Source: Aradus depressus (taxonomy: Eukaryota; Arthropoda; Insecta; Hemiptera; Aradidae). Taken from it: a DNA stretch of 64,000 nucleotides. Every line of letters starts with the position of its first letter. The stretch's first letter is position 1. The stretch is taken from NCBI GenBank assembly GCA_963662175.1, contig OY759217.1, positions 49,886,108 to 49,950,107 on the forward strand, read 5' to 3'. Below are positions 1 through 10,809 of the stretch, one piece after another. Position numbers and translations under genes: made by a program. Below the pieces are notes generated by a model. The model had not been told where the DNA came from. It saw only the letters and a program-made list of their open reading frames with translations, and did no database searches.

Positions 1-3000
1 AAAGTATGGTCGGAGACTGAAGGTGGTCCAAATCGTGACTGATGTTGGTCTGTATTATGGTCCTGTTCCGTCCATACTACCACCCTTCTTAGCTATCACA
101 AACCGCCAATAGTAGCACCCTTTAAAGTATGGTCGGAGACTGAAGGTCGTCCAAATCGTGACTGATGTTGGTCTGTATTATGGTCCTGTTCCGTCCATAC
201 TACCACCCTTCTTAGCTATCACAAACCGCCAATAGTAGCACCCTTTAAAGTATGGTCGGAGACTGAAGGTGGTCCAAATCGTGACTGATGTTGGTCTGTA
301 TTATGGTCCTGTTCCGTCCATACTACCACCCTTCTTAGCTATCACAAACCGCCAATAGTAGCACCCTTTAAAGTATGGTCGGAGACTGAAGGTCGTCCAA
401 ATCGTGACTGATGTTGGTCTGTATTATGGTCCTGTTCCGTCCATACTACCACCCTTCTTAGCTATCACAAACCGCCAATAGTAGCACCCTTTAAAGTATG
501 GTCGGAGACTGAAGGTCGTCCAAATCGTGACTGATGTTGGTCTGTATTATGGTCCTGTTCCGTCCATACTACCACCCTTCTTAGCTATCACAAACCACCA
601 ATAGTAGCACCCTTTAAAGTATGGTCGGAGACTGAAGGTGGTCCAAATCGTGACTGATGTTGGACTGTATTATGGTCCTGTTCCGTCCATACTACCACCC
701 TTCTTAGCTATCACAAACCACCAATAGTAGCACCCTTTAAAGTATGGTCGGAGACTGAAGGTGGTCCAAATCGTGACTGATGTTGGTCTGTATTATGGTC
801 CTGTTCCGTCCATACTACCACCCTTCTTAGCTATCACAAACCACCAATAGTAGCACCCTTTAAAGTATGGTCGGAGACTGAAGGTGGTCCAAATCGTGAC
901 TGATGTTGGTCTGTATTATGGTCCTGTTCCGTCCATACTACCACCCTTCTTAGCTATCACAAACCGCCAATAGTAGCACCCTTTAAAGTATGGTCGGAGA
1001 CTGAAGGTCGTCCAAATCGTGACTGATGTTGGTCTGTATTATGGTCCTGTTCCGTCCATACTACCACCCTTCTTAGCTATCACAAACCGCCAATAGTAGC
1101 ACCCTTTAAAGTATGGTCGGAGACTGAAGGTGGTCCAAATCGTGACTGATGTTGGTCTGTATTATGGTCCTGTTCCGTCCATACTACCACCCTTCTTAGC
1201 TATCACAAACCACCAATAGTAGCACCCTTTAAAGTATGGTCGGAGACTGAAGGTGGTCCAAATCGTGACTGATGTTGGTCTGTATTATGGTCCTGTTCCG
1301 TCCATACTACCACCCTTCTTAGCTATCACAAACCGCCAATAGTAGCACCCTTTAAAGTATGGTCGGAGACTGAAGGTCGTCCAAATCGTGACTGATGTTG
1401 GTCTGTATTATGGTCCTGTTCCGTCCATACTACCACCCTTCTTAGCTATCACAAACCGCCAATAGTAGCACCCTTTAAAGTATGGTCGGAGACTGAAGGT
1501 CGTCCAAATCGTGACTGATGTTGGTCTGTATTATGGTCCTGTTCCGTCCATACTACCACCCTTCTTAGCTATCACAAACCGCCAATAGTAGCACCCTTTA
1601 AAGTATGGTCGGAGACTGAAGGTGGTCCAAATCGTGACTGATGTTGGTCTGTATTATGGTCCTGTTCCGTCCATACTACCACCCTTCTTAGCTATCACAA
1701 ACCGCCAATAGTAGCACCCTTTAAAGTATGGTCGGAGACTGAAGGTCGTCCAAATCGTGACTGATGTTGGTCTGTATTATGGTCCTGTTCCGTCCATACT
1801 ACCACCCTTCTTAGCTATCACAAACCGCCAATAGTAGCACCCTTTAAAGTATGGTCGGAGACTGAAGGTCGTCCAAATCGTGACTGATGTTGGTCTGTAT
1901 TATGGTCCTGTTCCGTCCATACTACCACCCTTCTTAGCTATCACAAACCGCCAATAGTAGCACCCTTTAAAGTATGGTCGGAGACTGAAGGTCGTCCAAA
2001 TCGTGACTGATGTTGGTCTGTATTATGGTCCTGTTCCGTCCATACTACCACCCTTCTTAGCTATCACAAACCGCCAATAGTAGCACCCTTTAAAGTATGG
2101 TCGGAGACTGAAGGTGGTCCAAATCGTGACTGATGTTGGTCTGTATTATGGTCCTGTTCCGTCCATACTACCACCCTTCTTAGCTATCACAAACCGCCAA
2201 TAGTAGCACCCTTTAAAGTATGGTCGGAGACTGAAGGTGGTCCAAATCGTGACTGATGTTGGTCTGTATTATGGTCCTGTTCCGTCCATACTACCACCCT
2301 TCTTAGCTATCACAAACCACCAATAGTAGCACCCTTTAAAGTATGGTCGGAGACTGAAGGTGGTCCAAATCGTGACTGATGTTGGTCTGTATTATGGTCC
2401 TGTTCCGTCCATACTACCACCCTTCTTAGCTATCACAAACCACCAATAGTAGCACCCTTTAAAGTATGGTCGGAGACTGAAGGTGGTCCAAATCGTGACT
2501 GATGTTGGTCTGTATTATGGTCCTGTTCCGTCCATACTACCACCCTTCTTAGCTATCACAAACCACCAATAGTAGCACCCTTTAAAGTATGGTCGGAGAC
2601 TGAAGGTGGTCCAAATCGTGACTGATGTTGGTCTGTATTATGGTCCTGTTCCGTCCATACTACCACCCTTCTTAGCTATCACAAACCGCCAATAGTAGCA
2701 CCCTTTAAAGTATGGTCGGAGACTGAAGGTGGTCCAAATCGTGACTGATGTTGGTCTGTATTATGGTCCTGTTCCGTCCATACTACCACCCTTCTTAGCT
2801 ATCACAAACCACCAATAGTTGCACCCTTTAAAGTATGGTCGGAGACTGAAGGTGGTCCAAATCGTGACTGATGTTGGTCTGTATTATGGTCCTGTTCCGT
2901 CCATACTACCACCCTTCTTAGCTATCACAAACCGCCAATAGTAGCACCCTTTAAAGTATGGTCGGAGACTGAAGGTCGTCCAAATCGTGACTGATGTTGG

Positions 3001-3813
3001 TCTGTATTATGGTCCTGTTCCGTCCATACTACCACCCTTCTTAGCTATCACAAACCGCCAATAGTAGCACCCTTTGAAGTATGGTCGGAGACTGAAGGTG
3101 GTCCAAATCGTGACTGATGTTGGTCTGTATTATGGTCCTGTTCCGTCCATACTACCACCCTTCTTAGCTATCACAAACCGCCAATAGTAGCACCCTTTAA
3201 AGTATGGTCGGAGACTGAAGGTGGTCCAAATCGTGACTGATGTTGGTCTGTATTATGGTCCTGTTCCGTCCATACTACCACCCTTCTTAGCTATCACAAA
3301 CCGCCAATAGTAGCACCCTTTAAAGTATGGTCGGAGACTGAAGGTGGTCCAAATCGTGACTGATGTTGGTCTGTATTATGGTCCTGTTCCGTCCATACTA
3401 CCACCCTTCTTAGCTATCACAAACCGCCAATAGTAGCACCCTTTAACGTATGGTCGGAGACTGAAGGTGGTCCAAATCGTGACTGATGTTGGTCTGTATT
3501 ATGGTCCTGTTCCGTCCATACTACCACCCTTCTTAGCTATCACAAACCACCAATAGTAGCACCCTTTAAAGTATGGTCGGAGACTGAAGGTGGTCCAAAT
3601 CGTGACTGATGTTGGTCTGTATTATGGTCCTGTTCCGTCCATACTACCACCCTTCTTAGCTATCACAAACCGCCAATAGTAGCACCCTTTAAAGTATGGT
3701 CGGAGACTGAAGGTCGTCCAAATCGTGACTGATGTTGGTCTGTATTATGGTCCTGTTCCGTCCATACTACCACCCTTCTTAGCTATCACAAACCGCCAAT
3801 AGTAGCACCCTTT
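1..3813. repeat. 123-bp tandem satellite, 31 units
   Basis: Thirty-one head-to-tail units of exactly 123 bp, starting at 1, 124, 247 and so on to 3691. The last unit stops at 3813, 98 bp before a coding exon. Units are almost identical. Most differences fall at unit position 25 (G or C) and position 106 (G or A), with single changes at 664, near 2820, near 3076 and near 3447. No frame is open through a unit: I found a stop in all three forward frames and in the reverse frame checked. The left edge is the window edge, so the array may be longer. There are no variable spacers, so it is not a CRISPR array. Confidence 0.98.
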
Positions 3814-3911
3814 AACATCATATGCTACGTGTAAGTTATTTAACAAAACTGAATATTCTACCAAGCCGACCCTTTGTATAATTATTATAACACAACTTAT
3901 TATGATTTCAG

Positions 3912-4041
3912 AGCCTGGATCCCACCAGATGTACCGACCTCCTCCGAAAGAGCTGGAGGAGGATGTATTCCAGAAGTCGCCCAGAGATCGGTACCTCAAG
4001 CCGTCCGCTAACCACAAGCAGGACGCCGATGTGACTGACAA
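3912..4041 (+). CDS. HAX1-like exon A
   Basis: Acceptor TGATTTCAG at 3903-3911 and donor GTGAGT at 4042. The exon enters with two bases of a split codon and leaves with two. It encodes PGSHQMYRPPPKELEEDVFQ and about 22 further polar residues ending DADVTD. The split lysine codon (AA+A) is completed by the next exon. No domain is visible; the composition suggests disorder. Confidence 0.7.
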
Positions 4042-5882
4042 GTGAGTGTGAAGCTAAGCTGCCTTTTATTTAATATATTTACCAAGTAGCAGTCCTGGAG
4101 TCCTAGGTAGAGTATAACAAAATCTTGAACCCTATATCAAAGTATACGAACCTGGACGAGATTTGATAAGGTCCCTCAAAGCAAAAGTTAATGAGAGGTG
4201 AAATGTTCATATGGGATTGTGGAATGAGATTTATCTTAGAAACAAATGACGTTGTCTTCCCACTGTTTTATTTTTGACCAGAATCTGTTCTCAACGCGAC
4301 AACGTCATCGTCAGTTGCACATCCCACCCGTACAGTGTGGAGGCTAAAGGACTACTGTTACGAATGGGATATGCCACTGATGATGATATATCGCATTGAA
4401 AACTGCTTCTGCTCAAAAATAAAACAGTGGGAATGCAACATCTCTCGTTTCTCTGAAAGGTGAAACGTTTTTTAGGGAAATCCACAAAACTATTTATCAA
4501 GATATTTGCTGCTTAGCATCATAATCATCCAAGATCGAATTTCATTGGATTCAATCAAAATATACATCGATATATATATATCACAGAGGACCACATTATT
4601 ATATTAAGAGTAACTACAACTACTGGTTATTTTGATAGGTCTCAGGGATGCTGGGAGCGATTTCGTACCTAGCTAGGAAGCCCAGTTATTTGATTAACAA
4701 GTATTTTGTAACATTTTTGTCACTGTAATGAAAATATTTGCTCCTGGAAGTGTTAAGGTGTCTGAAAATTTCTTGTCACGTGACTGAAATAAACAGATCA
4801 GTTCCATTTTATTTGTTTCTCTTCTCTCGAAAGGGGAACAGTGTTGCTATACAATTGCTAGGGTCGATGACAGCGGCACTCAATGCTTGCCAGATTATTT
4901 TATAAATATTGTCATTATTCTTAATTATAAATATTTTATTTGATAATTTATGAATTTAAATTTATTTGTATTTGTGTTGTAGAGTTTCGGGATCAGAGGT
5001 GCTGGACATGTTTGACGGTCGTGGGGATCATATAGCTGAAGATGAGCTGCCGCTGGGCAGTGGTGGCGGCCTCTTGTCCAAGAACTTGAGCACCATCTTC
5101 ACGAAGACCATGAGACGCCCCAATGGGGTGAGTTGTGCTCCTTTAGTTTACAAGTGAATTGCAAGTAATGACTAACACTAACACTCAGGATCTGCACCGC
5201 AAACAGAGGGCTTGAGCAGCAGTTAGAGGGGGTGTTAAGCAAAGCCAGGGGGGGAATAAATCACCGTCAATGTTTGCCCAGCCTCAATTAATCAACTCTC
5301 TTTGAAACCTGACAGGTTTGGTTGAAGTCTATTGAAGTGTGGTCTGTCTTATTCTGGGAATCCTATAAGTTTTGTGTTGATTCATTTGTTCATCGACAGT
5401 TATTAGCCTCTTTGAGTTTAGTTCCCCCTCCAATCCTTCGATTCTTTCAAAGCCGATTCAGCAAAAAATTGATGTGTCCTTATGGGGTTTTTTGATTTAC
5501 ATATACAATTTTATGTCGATGCATTCATTTTATTGGGAGTTATCGTGTTCACAGACACACGCGAAAATGGTGAGTCCTATCGAAAAATCTACTATGATAA
5601 ATAGGTATCCATGTCGTCTGCCTCTGGTTCAGATCCTGTGTGCCACTATTCGAATTGTCCTTACTTTCTTGTTTATTCTGTTCGTTTTGAGATGAAAAGA
5701 TGGGATCTTACCAGTAACAGTGTTCATCTCTTATTGAAACACTTGCTCTGTCATGTCTCTGAGAAGATAATTATTAAAAGGAAACCATGAAATCGTTGAA
5801 TATCCGTGGAATTGGCCTGGGCACAATCTAAACATATTACAGAACTTTATATGTATAAAGTTTATATCTAAACATATTACAG

Positions 5883-5931
<49 letters not shown>

Positions 5932-8366
5932 TCTGTAATATGTTTGCATTCTGCCCAGATGAATGCCACGGATATTCAACCATTTCATATATGTTATATA
6001 TATAACAAGAATTTTTGGTTTTTGAAAATATTATTATTTATCCGTCTACATCAATGTTATCCCTTTCAAAATAGTTCCCATTTATTATACACTTATGCCA
6101 GCACTTCTTCCAATCTCCGAAACACTTCTGGAACTCGGTCTTTGGGAAAGCATTTAGCTCTCTCAGCGATGCTCTTTTAATCTCATCTATGCTTGTGAAA
6201 TGACGGCCATTTAAGGTTCTCTTTATTGTTGGGAACAGAAAAAAGTCACTCGGAGCCATTTCTGGCGAATAAGGAGGCTGGGGCATCATTACGGTGTTGT
6301 TTTTGGCCAAAAATTCAATAAATTTAGTAATTTATTATAAATGGTTGAAACTTGTTTAGGGTATGGAAGAAGAGATTCAAGTGAATCGTAATGGGAGAGA
6401 AGAAATCACCAAAACTCGAACTTTGGGAGATATGAAACACATCGTCACGTTGAAGAAAGACCTTGATGGCACCACCAACAAGTTCGAACAGTTCATCAAC
6501 TTTGATGAAGGTACAATGACATATATAAACAAAACAAACTCTTTGAAATATTGTCTATTCCACAACATTTTGTTTTTCGGAATAGACAATATTTCTAAAA
6601 AGAAAGTTTGTTTTATTTATTTATTTACATATTTGCAACGGCGAGTTGCTCTTCATGGGCTTGGTTGTACTGCTGAAGTAATTGACCGAAGTGGAGTCCA
6701 GGCTAGTCCTGGAGCAGGTCCTTCTGCCATGCCCGCTTAAGGCGTCATGGCAGATTTGTGGAGAGAGTGTTAGTGGATAATTATAGAATATGTAGTTTGG
6801 CGTGACGATGAAGTTTGTCGGCAATGTGACGTAGTATAATGGATTGTAGTGACTGAAGACGTTGTATGTTTGATTTTTCGGCTGATCCCCATATCTCGAT
6901 GCCGTTGATTTCAATAATTTCAATCGTCCAAATCGTCTAGGTCTGTGCGTTTCAATTTCATGAGGGATGTCCAAGTTAAACGTCTGTCTAAATGAAGTCC
7001 GCCCTAGATATCGGACAGTGTCGGATGTAGGAATGGGCTGATTGTTCGTGTAAACTGGTGGACAAGTGTTGTGTCTGAGAGTGAATGTAGTTTGCAGAGA
7101 TTTGTCTCGTATTAATTTTTATTCTCCATTTGTTAGCCCAATCTGTTGCTTTGTGTAGATGTTCGTGTAAGTGTTAGCTTGTGTTGGGTCTGAGTGTGTT
7201 GAGAGAATGACTGTGTTGTCTGCGTATTTAGCTTGTTGTGGAATGTTTAGGGAGAGAAGAGTAAAGGACTGACTAGCTTGGAGAACTCCAGCCTTGATCT
7301 CCAATTTATTTAATTATTATAGTTAGTTACTATGACTCATGCCCGGGCTTTAACTACGAGGTCATATCGCCTACTACCAGAGCGCTCTTTTGTCCCTCTG
7401 GTGGACGTGAGCCCGAGTCTACTGTGGGAGTCCTAAATTTTGCCTACCCTAAATTTTTATTCACCTAGGGTAGGGGTCTTTAACGAGTACCTGACATCGT
7501 ACAGGCTCGGGACCATCGCTTAACGTCCCATCCGAAGGACGGCGTGCTTAAGTTTATTTTCTCCCAGATAAAATAAACAAGGGCCTCGGGGGGGGGGAAG
7601 GCATACACGCATATTATTTATTATATGTTTCCACAATATGACCGCGTTCTCAACTTAGTTGTTATCAATGTCAAATGTCCCAGACTAATATTCTACATCT
7701 ATTTTTAATTTATAGGCTTGTCCGCTTCCCAGTGCAACAAATCAATTTCACAATTTTTTTTTTAGCTGATATATATAGATACACAGAATGATTATTATAT
7801 CGATATAAAGGAAATTATTGTTATCTGTATGTTTTTTGCTGAATTTTTTTATTTATTTTCAATAATACCTATTGTTAATGCTTGTACGTGTATTATTATT
7901 ATTATTTCTGTGTTCTCAAATCAAAAGTTTGTATTTGTTGCTATTGGGCGAGTGAATGAATATGTTTGTGGGAGACGATAATATCGAACTAGTCATATCG
8001 AGACTAAATTAATCGTATTCTTATATCAATGTATCATGAGCATCTCTGCGAACTCAATAGACTCTTTTATTCAACTCAAATAAATCATATAACAAAAAAC
8101 TTTATTTTTTACATAGATTATCTTTTTTTTTCCGGCTCAATTAAATTTTTAATAGAGCTACATTTGTACAAAATTAGCAAAACCTAATTGTTTATTATTA
8201 CTTTATATTTTTTGCAGGCGAACTTGCTGATTTTGAGAAGAAGTGGACCAGTGAGCCGAAGAAGATACACCCAGAACCACCGCGTCACGAAGTGTACATG
8301 GTGGACCGGAACCAGAGAGACACAACTGCTGCTCTCAAGGATCTTTTTGAAAGCTTGTTTAAATAG
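3912..8366 (+). CDS. HAX1-like protein, 3' part of gene (4 exons seen)
   Basis: Gene span. The exons 3912-4041, 4983-5127, 6360-6510 and 8218-8366 join in frame and give 191 residues ending at TAG. HAX1 is a mostly disordered mitochondrial and cytosolic adaptor that opposes apoptosis. The likeness rests on the block TKTMRRPNGGMEEEIQVNRN followed by GREEITKTRT, which lines up with the HAX1 segment of pattern TKxxxPxGxxEERxxVxxxGRxExTxTR. It also rests on a short C-terminal DLFxxLF-like end matching the DLFLGRWF end of HAX1. Human HAX1 has 279 residues, so roughly the first third is outside the window. The match is moderate and recalled from memory; no search was run. An unrelated protein with a similar acidic or basic repeat is the main alternative. 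Confidence 0.62.
4042..4982 (+). other. HAX1-like intron, nothing recognised
   Basis: AT-rich sequence with a short TA tract near 4570. No transposon family or open frame that I can support. Confidence 0.6.
4983..5127 (+). CDS. HAX1-like exon B
   Basis: Acceptor TTGTGTTGTAG before 4983 and donor GTGAGT at 5128. It encodes VSGSEVLDMFDGRGDHIAED, then a glycine-rich stretch and LSTIFTKTMRRPNG. The exon ends exactly in phase 0 after the glycine codon. The TKTMRRPNG end begins the block that resembles HAX1. Confidence 0.75.
5272..5590 (+). mobile_element. GGGGAAGT family copy, decayed
   Basis: AATTAATCAACTCTCTTTG near the head, ATCGACAGTTATTAGCCTC and CACAGACACACGCGAAAA further on. In a HAX1-like intron. 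Confidence 0.6.
5787..5988. repeat. Long palindrome around a TA microsatellite
   Basis: Arms 5787-5852 and 5923-5988 pair over 66 bp with about ten mismatches; the inner 23 bp (AAACATATTACAGAACTTTA and on) are perfect. Between them are a partial third copy (5870-5885) and a TA tract at about 5886-5926. Lies in a HAX1-like intron. Confidence 0.9.
6038..6335 (-). mobile_element. Mariner transposase C-terminal fragment
   Basis: An open stretch of about 95 residues ends with TAA at 6038-6040. It contains FLAKNNTVMMPQPPYSPEMA then PSDFFLFPTIKRTL, the hallmark around the last catalytic aspartate of mariner (YSPDLAPSDFFLF). It ends with CFGDWKKCWHKCIINGNYFE, also typical. The first two thirds of the protein and both inverted repeats are missing; an in-frame stop lies just upstream. 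It is in a HAX1-like intron right before exon C. Confidence 0.88.
6360..6510 (+). CDS. HAX1-like exon C
   Basis: Acceptor TTGTTTAG at 6352-6359 and donor GTACAA at 6511. It starts in phase 0 with GMEEEIQVNRNGREEITKTR and continues to NKFEQFINFDE, leaving one base. This is the most HAX1-like exon. A mariner fragment ends only about 25 bp upstream of the acceptor. Confidence 0.75.
6640..7310 (-). mobile_element. Jockey-type LINE reverse transcriptase remnant
   Basis: Read on the - strand. 7304-7119 gives AGVLQAS then SLNIPQQAKYADNTVILSTH, the RT active-site region, with YADN where an active enzyme has YADD or FADD. A stop and frameshift follow, then DKSLQTTFTLRHNTCPPVYT and PIPTSDTVRYLG near 7000-7110, a well-known jockey block. 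Below 6980 the frame is lost. A segment around 6650-6780 recurs at 36190-36330. Dead element in a HAX1-like intron. Confidence 0.85.
7329..7595 (-). mobile_element. tRNA-headed SINE, head truncated
   Basis: Reads in reverse from GACTCATGCCCGGGC to AGGGCCTCGG, with the conserved centre CGTCCTTCGG on the - strand near 7525-7545. Stops before the tRNA part, in a run of 10 G. Confidence 0.85.
7600..8210 (+). other. HAX1-like intron remainder
   Basis: AT-rich, with short TATA and ATT runs. No recognisable element. Confidence 0.6.
8218..8366 (+). CDS. HAX1-like last exon with stop
   Basis: Acceptor TTTGCAG at 8211-8217. The exon begins with two bases that complete a glycine codon. It encodes ELADFEKKWTSEPKKIHPEP and ends DTTAALKDLFESLFK before TAG at 8364-8366. 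The hydrophobic DLFESLF tail resembles the HAX1 C-terminus. Confidence 0.75.
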
Positions 8367-8529
8367 AAAAAATCAGATTGGCGCACTGGTCAACACACAC
8401 ACACATACACATTTGTGATATAGATTTATTCAAAAATATAAATTATAATTAACATTTCTTTCATTGAATATTATAGAAAGTTTTGTTTAAAATTGTTTGT
8501 AAATGATTTAAATTAGAATGTAGTGTATA

Positions 8530-8535
8530 AATAAA
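8530..8535 (+). terminator. Polyadenylation signal AATAAA
   Basis: AATAAA 164 bp after the HAX1-like stop codon, in a short AT-rich 3' UTR. It is the first canonical signal downstream of the stop. Confidence 0.55.
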
Positions 8536-8883
8536 ACTCATTAGTCGTTATATTTTGTTTTCTCATTTCCTTATATTTTCATCTTAAATATCTCTGTGAT
8601 TTCACCTGAAAGTTATCAAACATTCTTCATTCATCACAGAATCTTTAACATACTCATTTTTGTTAAACGGAATCTCCTTTCTAACTATTTACGGCAAAAC
8701 TACAAGGACTGTTGGAGGCAACTGCAGAACTGGGTAATTGTATTTTCGGGTATCCGGTTTTCGGTTCCAGTCCCGGATCCGTGTCTCTTTTAACACCAAA
8801 GTATTATAATACAAATATTGAACGACAAAAAAAAAAGCAAAATATAGAAGTAATAAAAAAAAAAAAAAAGATTAAATGTATGT

Positions 8884-9425
8884 TAAAGCCCGGTCATGAG
8901 TCAAATAACTAACTTAGAAGTTGTAGTTTTCTTACTGTCACTCTAGTACTCGTTTTTTATGTAGCAAAGAGCGCTCTGGTAGTAGGCGATATTGGAGTTA
9001 AAGGCCGGGCATGAGTCATAATATCTTACTTAGAAGTTTAAATAGTTTTCTTACTGTCACTCTAAGCTCTCCTATAAGTTTTTAGTAAAGTTAAAATAAA
9101 TATTTTTATTGGATCTAACAACTAAAATTGTCAAGAAAGAAATATAGAATATAGGTGGGCTTTGTGGTACCGTTTTCACATATTTTCTGAAAAACACAAC
9201 AATGTCGGTAGATAGGCAGCAACCAGAAGCGTGATAGTCAACCATGACAACTGGGAAATGGAAAATAAATGAGGACGTTGTCCTTCGGGTCGGACTTTAA
9301 GTGATGGTGACGATCTTGTTAGACGTCAGGTACTCGTCAAAGACCCTTAACGAAGGTAACTGGAAAGGGAAAAAACCTTGAGCACGCTGTCCCTCGTCGT
9401 TGAAGCCCGGGCATGAGTCAAAATA
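8884..9425 (+). mobile_element. Scrambled SINE pieces
   Basis: 8884-8908 and 8968-9020 are tail pieces, each followed by the same stretch TAGTTTTCTTACTGTCACTC, a local duplication of about 118 bp. 9270-9425 holds a shuffled body (GTTGTCCTTCGGGTCGG, GAGCACGCTGTCC) and another tail. Confidence 0.65.
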
Positions 9426-9544
9426 AGTAACTAATTTATGGTTAACTATCATCGTTTTTGGTCGACAGCTATCCACCAACGTTGCTGCCTTAATATGTTT
9501 CTCAGAAAATATTCCGAACGGTGCCACAAAGACAATCTATATTC

Positions 9545-10120
9545 TCTAGTAGCAGTAGTACCCTGCGTTGCCCAGGGAATGTTTCCCATAATATCTCTCA
9601 TGCGTCTCCTAGGCATTTCTTCGACAGTACATCCATGACTACAATTTTCAATTATTCACATGTAATTAGGCATATACCTAGCCCTTCAAATCCCGGAAAA
9701 GGACGGGTATGAAGTATGAAAACAAATTTAAGGCCGAGAAGGGGTTGTCAGCTAGAACGTGCTTAGCAACGCTAGTGACCACAGCTAGTATTTACCCGTG
9801 CAACGGTGGACGACCTAGCTAGCACGTGCTTAGAAATCCCCTCCCTTTTAAAATTTGGGGAGCCATATAGCCCATGTTTCTAGAAAACCGGACAACCTGC
9901 AAGAAATCGTATTTTATATATAATGGTGTCCATCAGTTTTCTCTACAACTTGTAGATGAAAATATTTTTGATTAGGTCATAAATATAAGCGATATCTTGT
10001 AGAATGTACTTAGACCCCGAAGGAAAGTGGCCTCAATTGTCGACCGATTCCGGCCAAAATCTAATCAGATCTAAGATAGCACGTGTGACTTACCCGTTCC
10101 AAATTTCAAGTTCATAGCTA
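9545..10120 (+). repeat. Unnamed repeat with CCCTGCGTTGCCCAGGG start
   Basis: The first part resembles 15970-16060 (GCCCAGCGTTGCCAGGGAA). The later part resembles 27700-27910: shared CGGTATC/GCGATATC, AAGTGGTCTCAATTTTCG versus AAGTGGCCTCAATTGTCG, and TTCGGCCAAAAT. Non-coding. The GCGTTGCC start is common in invertebrate interspersed repeats; class unknown. Confidence 0.6.
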
Positions 10121-10662
10121 CAATCGTTTCAGTTCACAACTTTCCGTCAAACGGAACATCAAACACGCACAGACATCGTGAAAGTGGTCAAAACCTAATC
10201 AGGGGATCTTGTATAAAAATCCATTGAAAACTCGATCTCGAATTTTCGCACGATTACAATACTTGTAGTAAAAGTCTGGCAGCAAAATATGTATATATCG
10301 TTTTTTTCATGTACACATTTGAGTAGGATGGATGGTTGCTTTATTGCTTGTACTTCTCGGACTTGATGGAGAAGATGAAAAACAGAAAAACAATGTGAAG
10401 TGCTTAGCTTACAATGAATGATGAGTCGACAGTATTTCAATATTGAAGGAATTCGATGTTCTATCGTGTAAATAAAAACTCAGTATTTGACCAACGTTTC
10501 GGAAACTATTAATTTCCTTCTTCAGGGTCTTATAATGACTTGAGTGGATGTGTGTGGTGAAGGTGTTAAGTGTTTGTGCTTATCTTCTGTTTCTTGACAT
10601 CGTTTAGAGATAGTTTGGTATAGAAGAGGATTTAAATTAAGTTAGAGTATACAATATAGATT

Positions 10663-10668
10663 TTTAAT
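10663..10668 (-). terminator. Possible polyadenylation signal ATTAAA
   Basis: ATTAAA on the - strand about 145 bp after the golgin stop. I saw no AATAAA on that strand between the stop and this point, so this variant is the best candidate only by default. Confidence 0.35.
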
Positions 10669-10809
10669 TTTATAACAAATTTAAATAAATACAATTGATT
10701 CGATCTCGACATAAAATAACAAGATATAAAAATAACATTTCAGTATGTACACAGGCTTAGGAGGAAAAATACAAATTAGATGTAACCGATACAGCATGTA
10801 TCTGACAAG

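Larger units (their letters stand above)
8540..10809. other. Intergenic gap between the two convergent genes
   Basis: 2.3 kb made of scrambled SINE pieces (8884-9425), the GCGTTGCC repeat (9545-10120), a GGGGAAGT-family tail (10200-10270) and the hairpin motif at 10489-10525. No third gene seen. Confidence 0.65.

Noticed and set aside
1..3813. CRISPR-like array
   Set aside because: Units are contiguous 123-bp copies with no unique spacers, and the DNA is eukaryotic.
3745..4041. Reading frame on the - strand, 98 codons
   Set aside because: It runs from the satellite through the antisense of a supported + strand exon, and its start lies in unrelated DNA.
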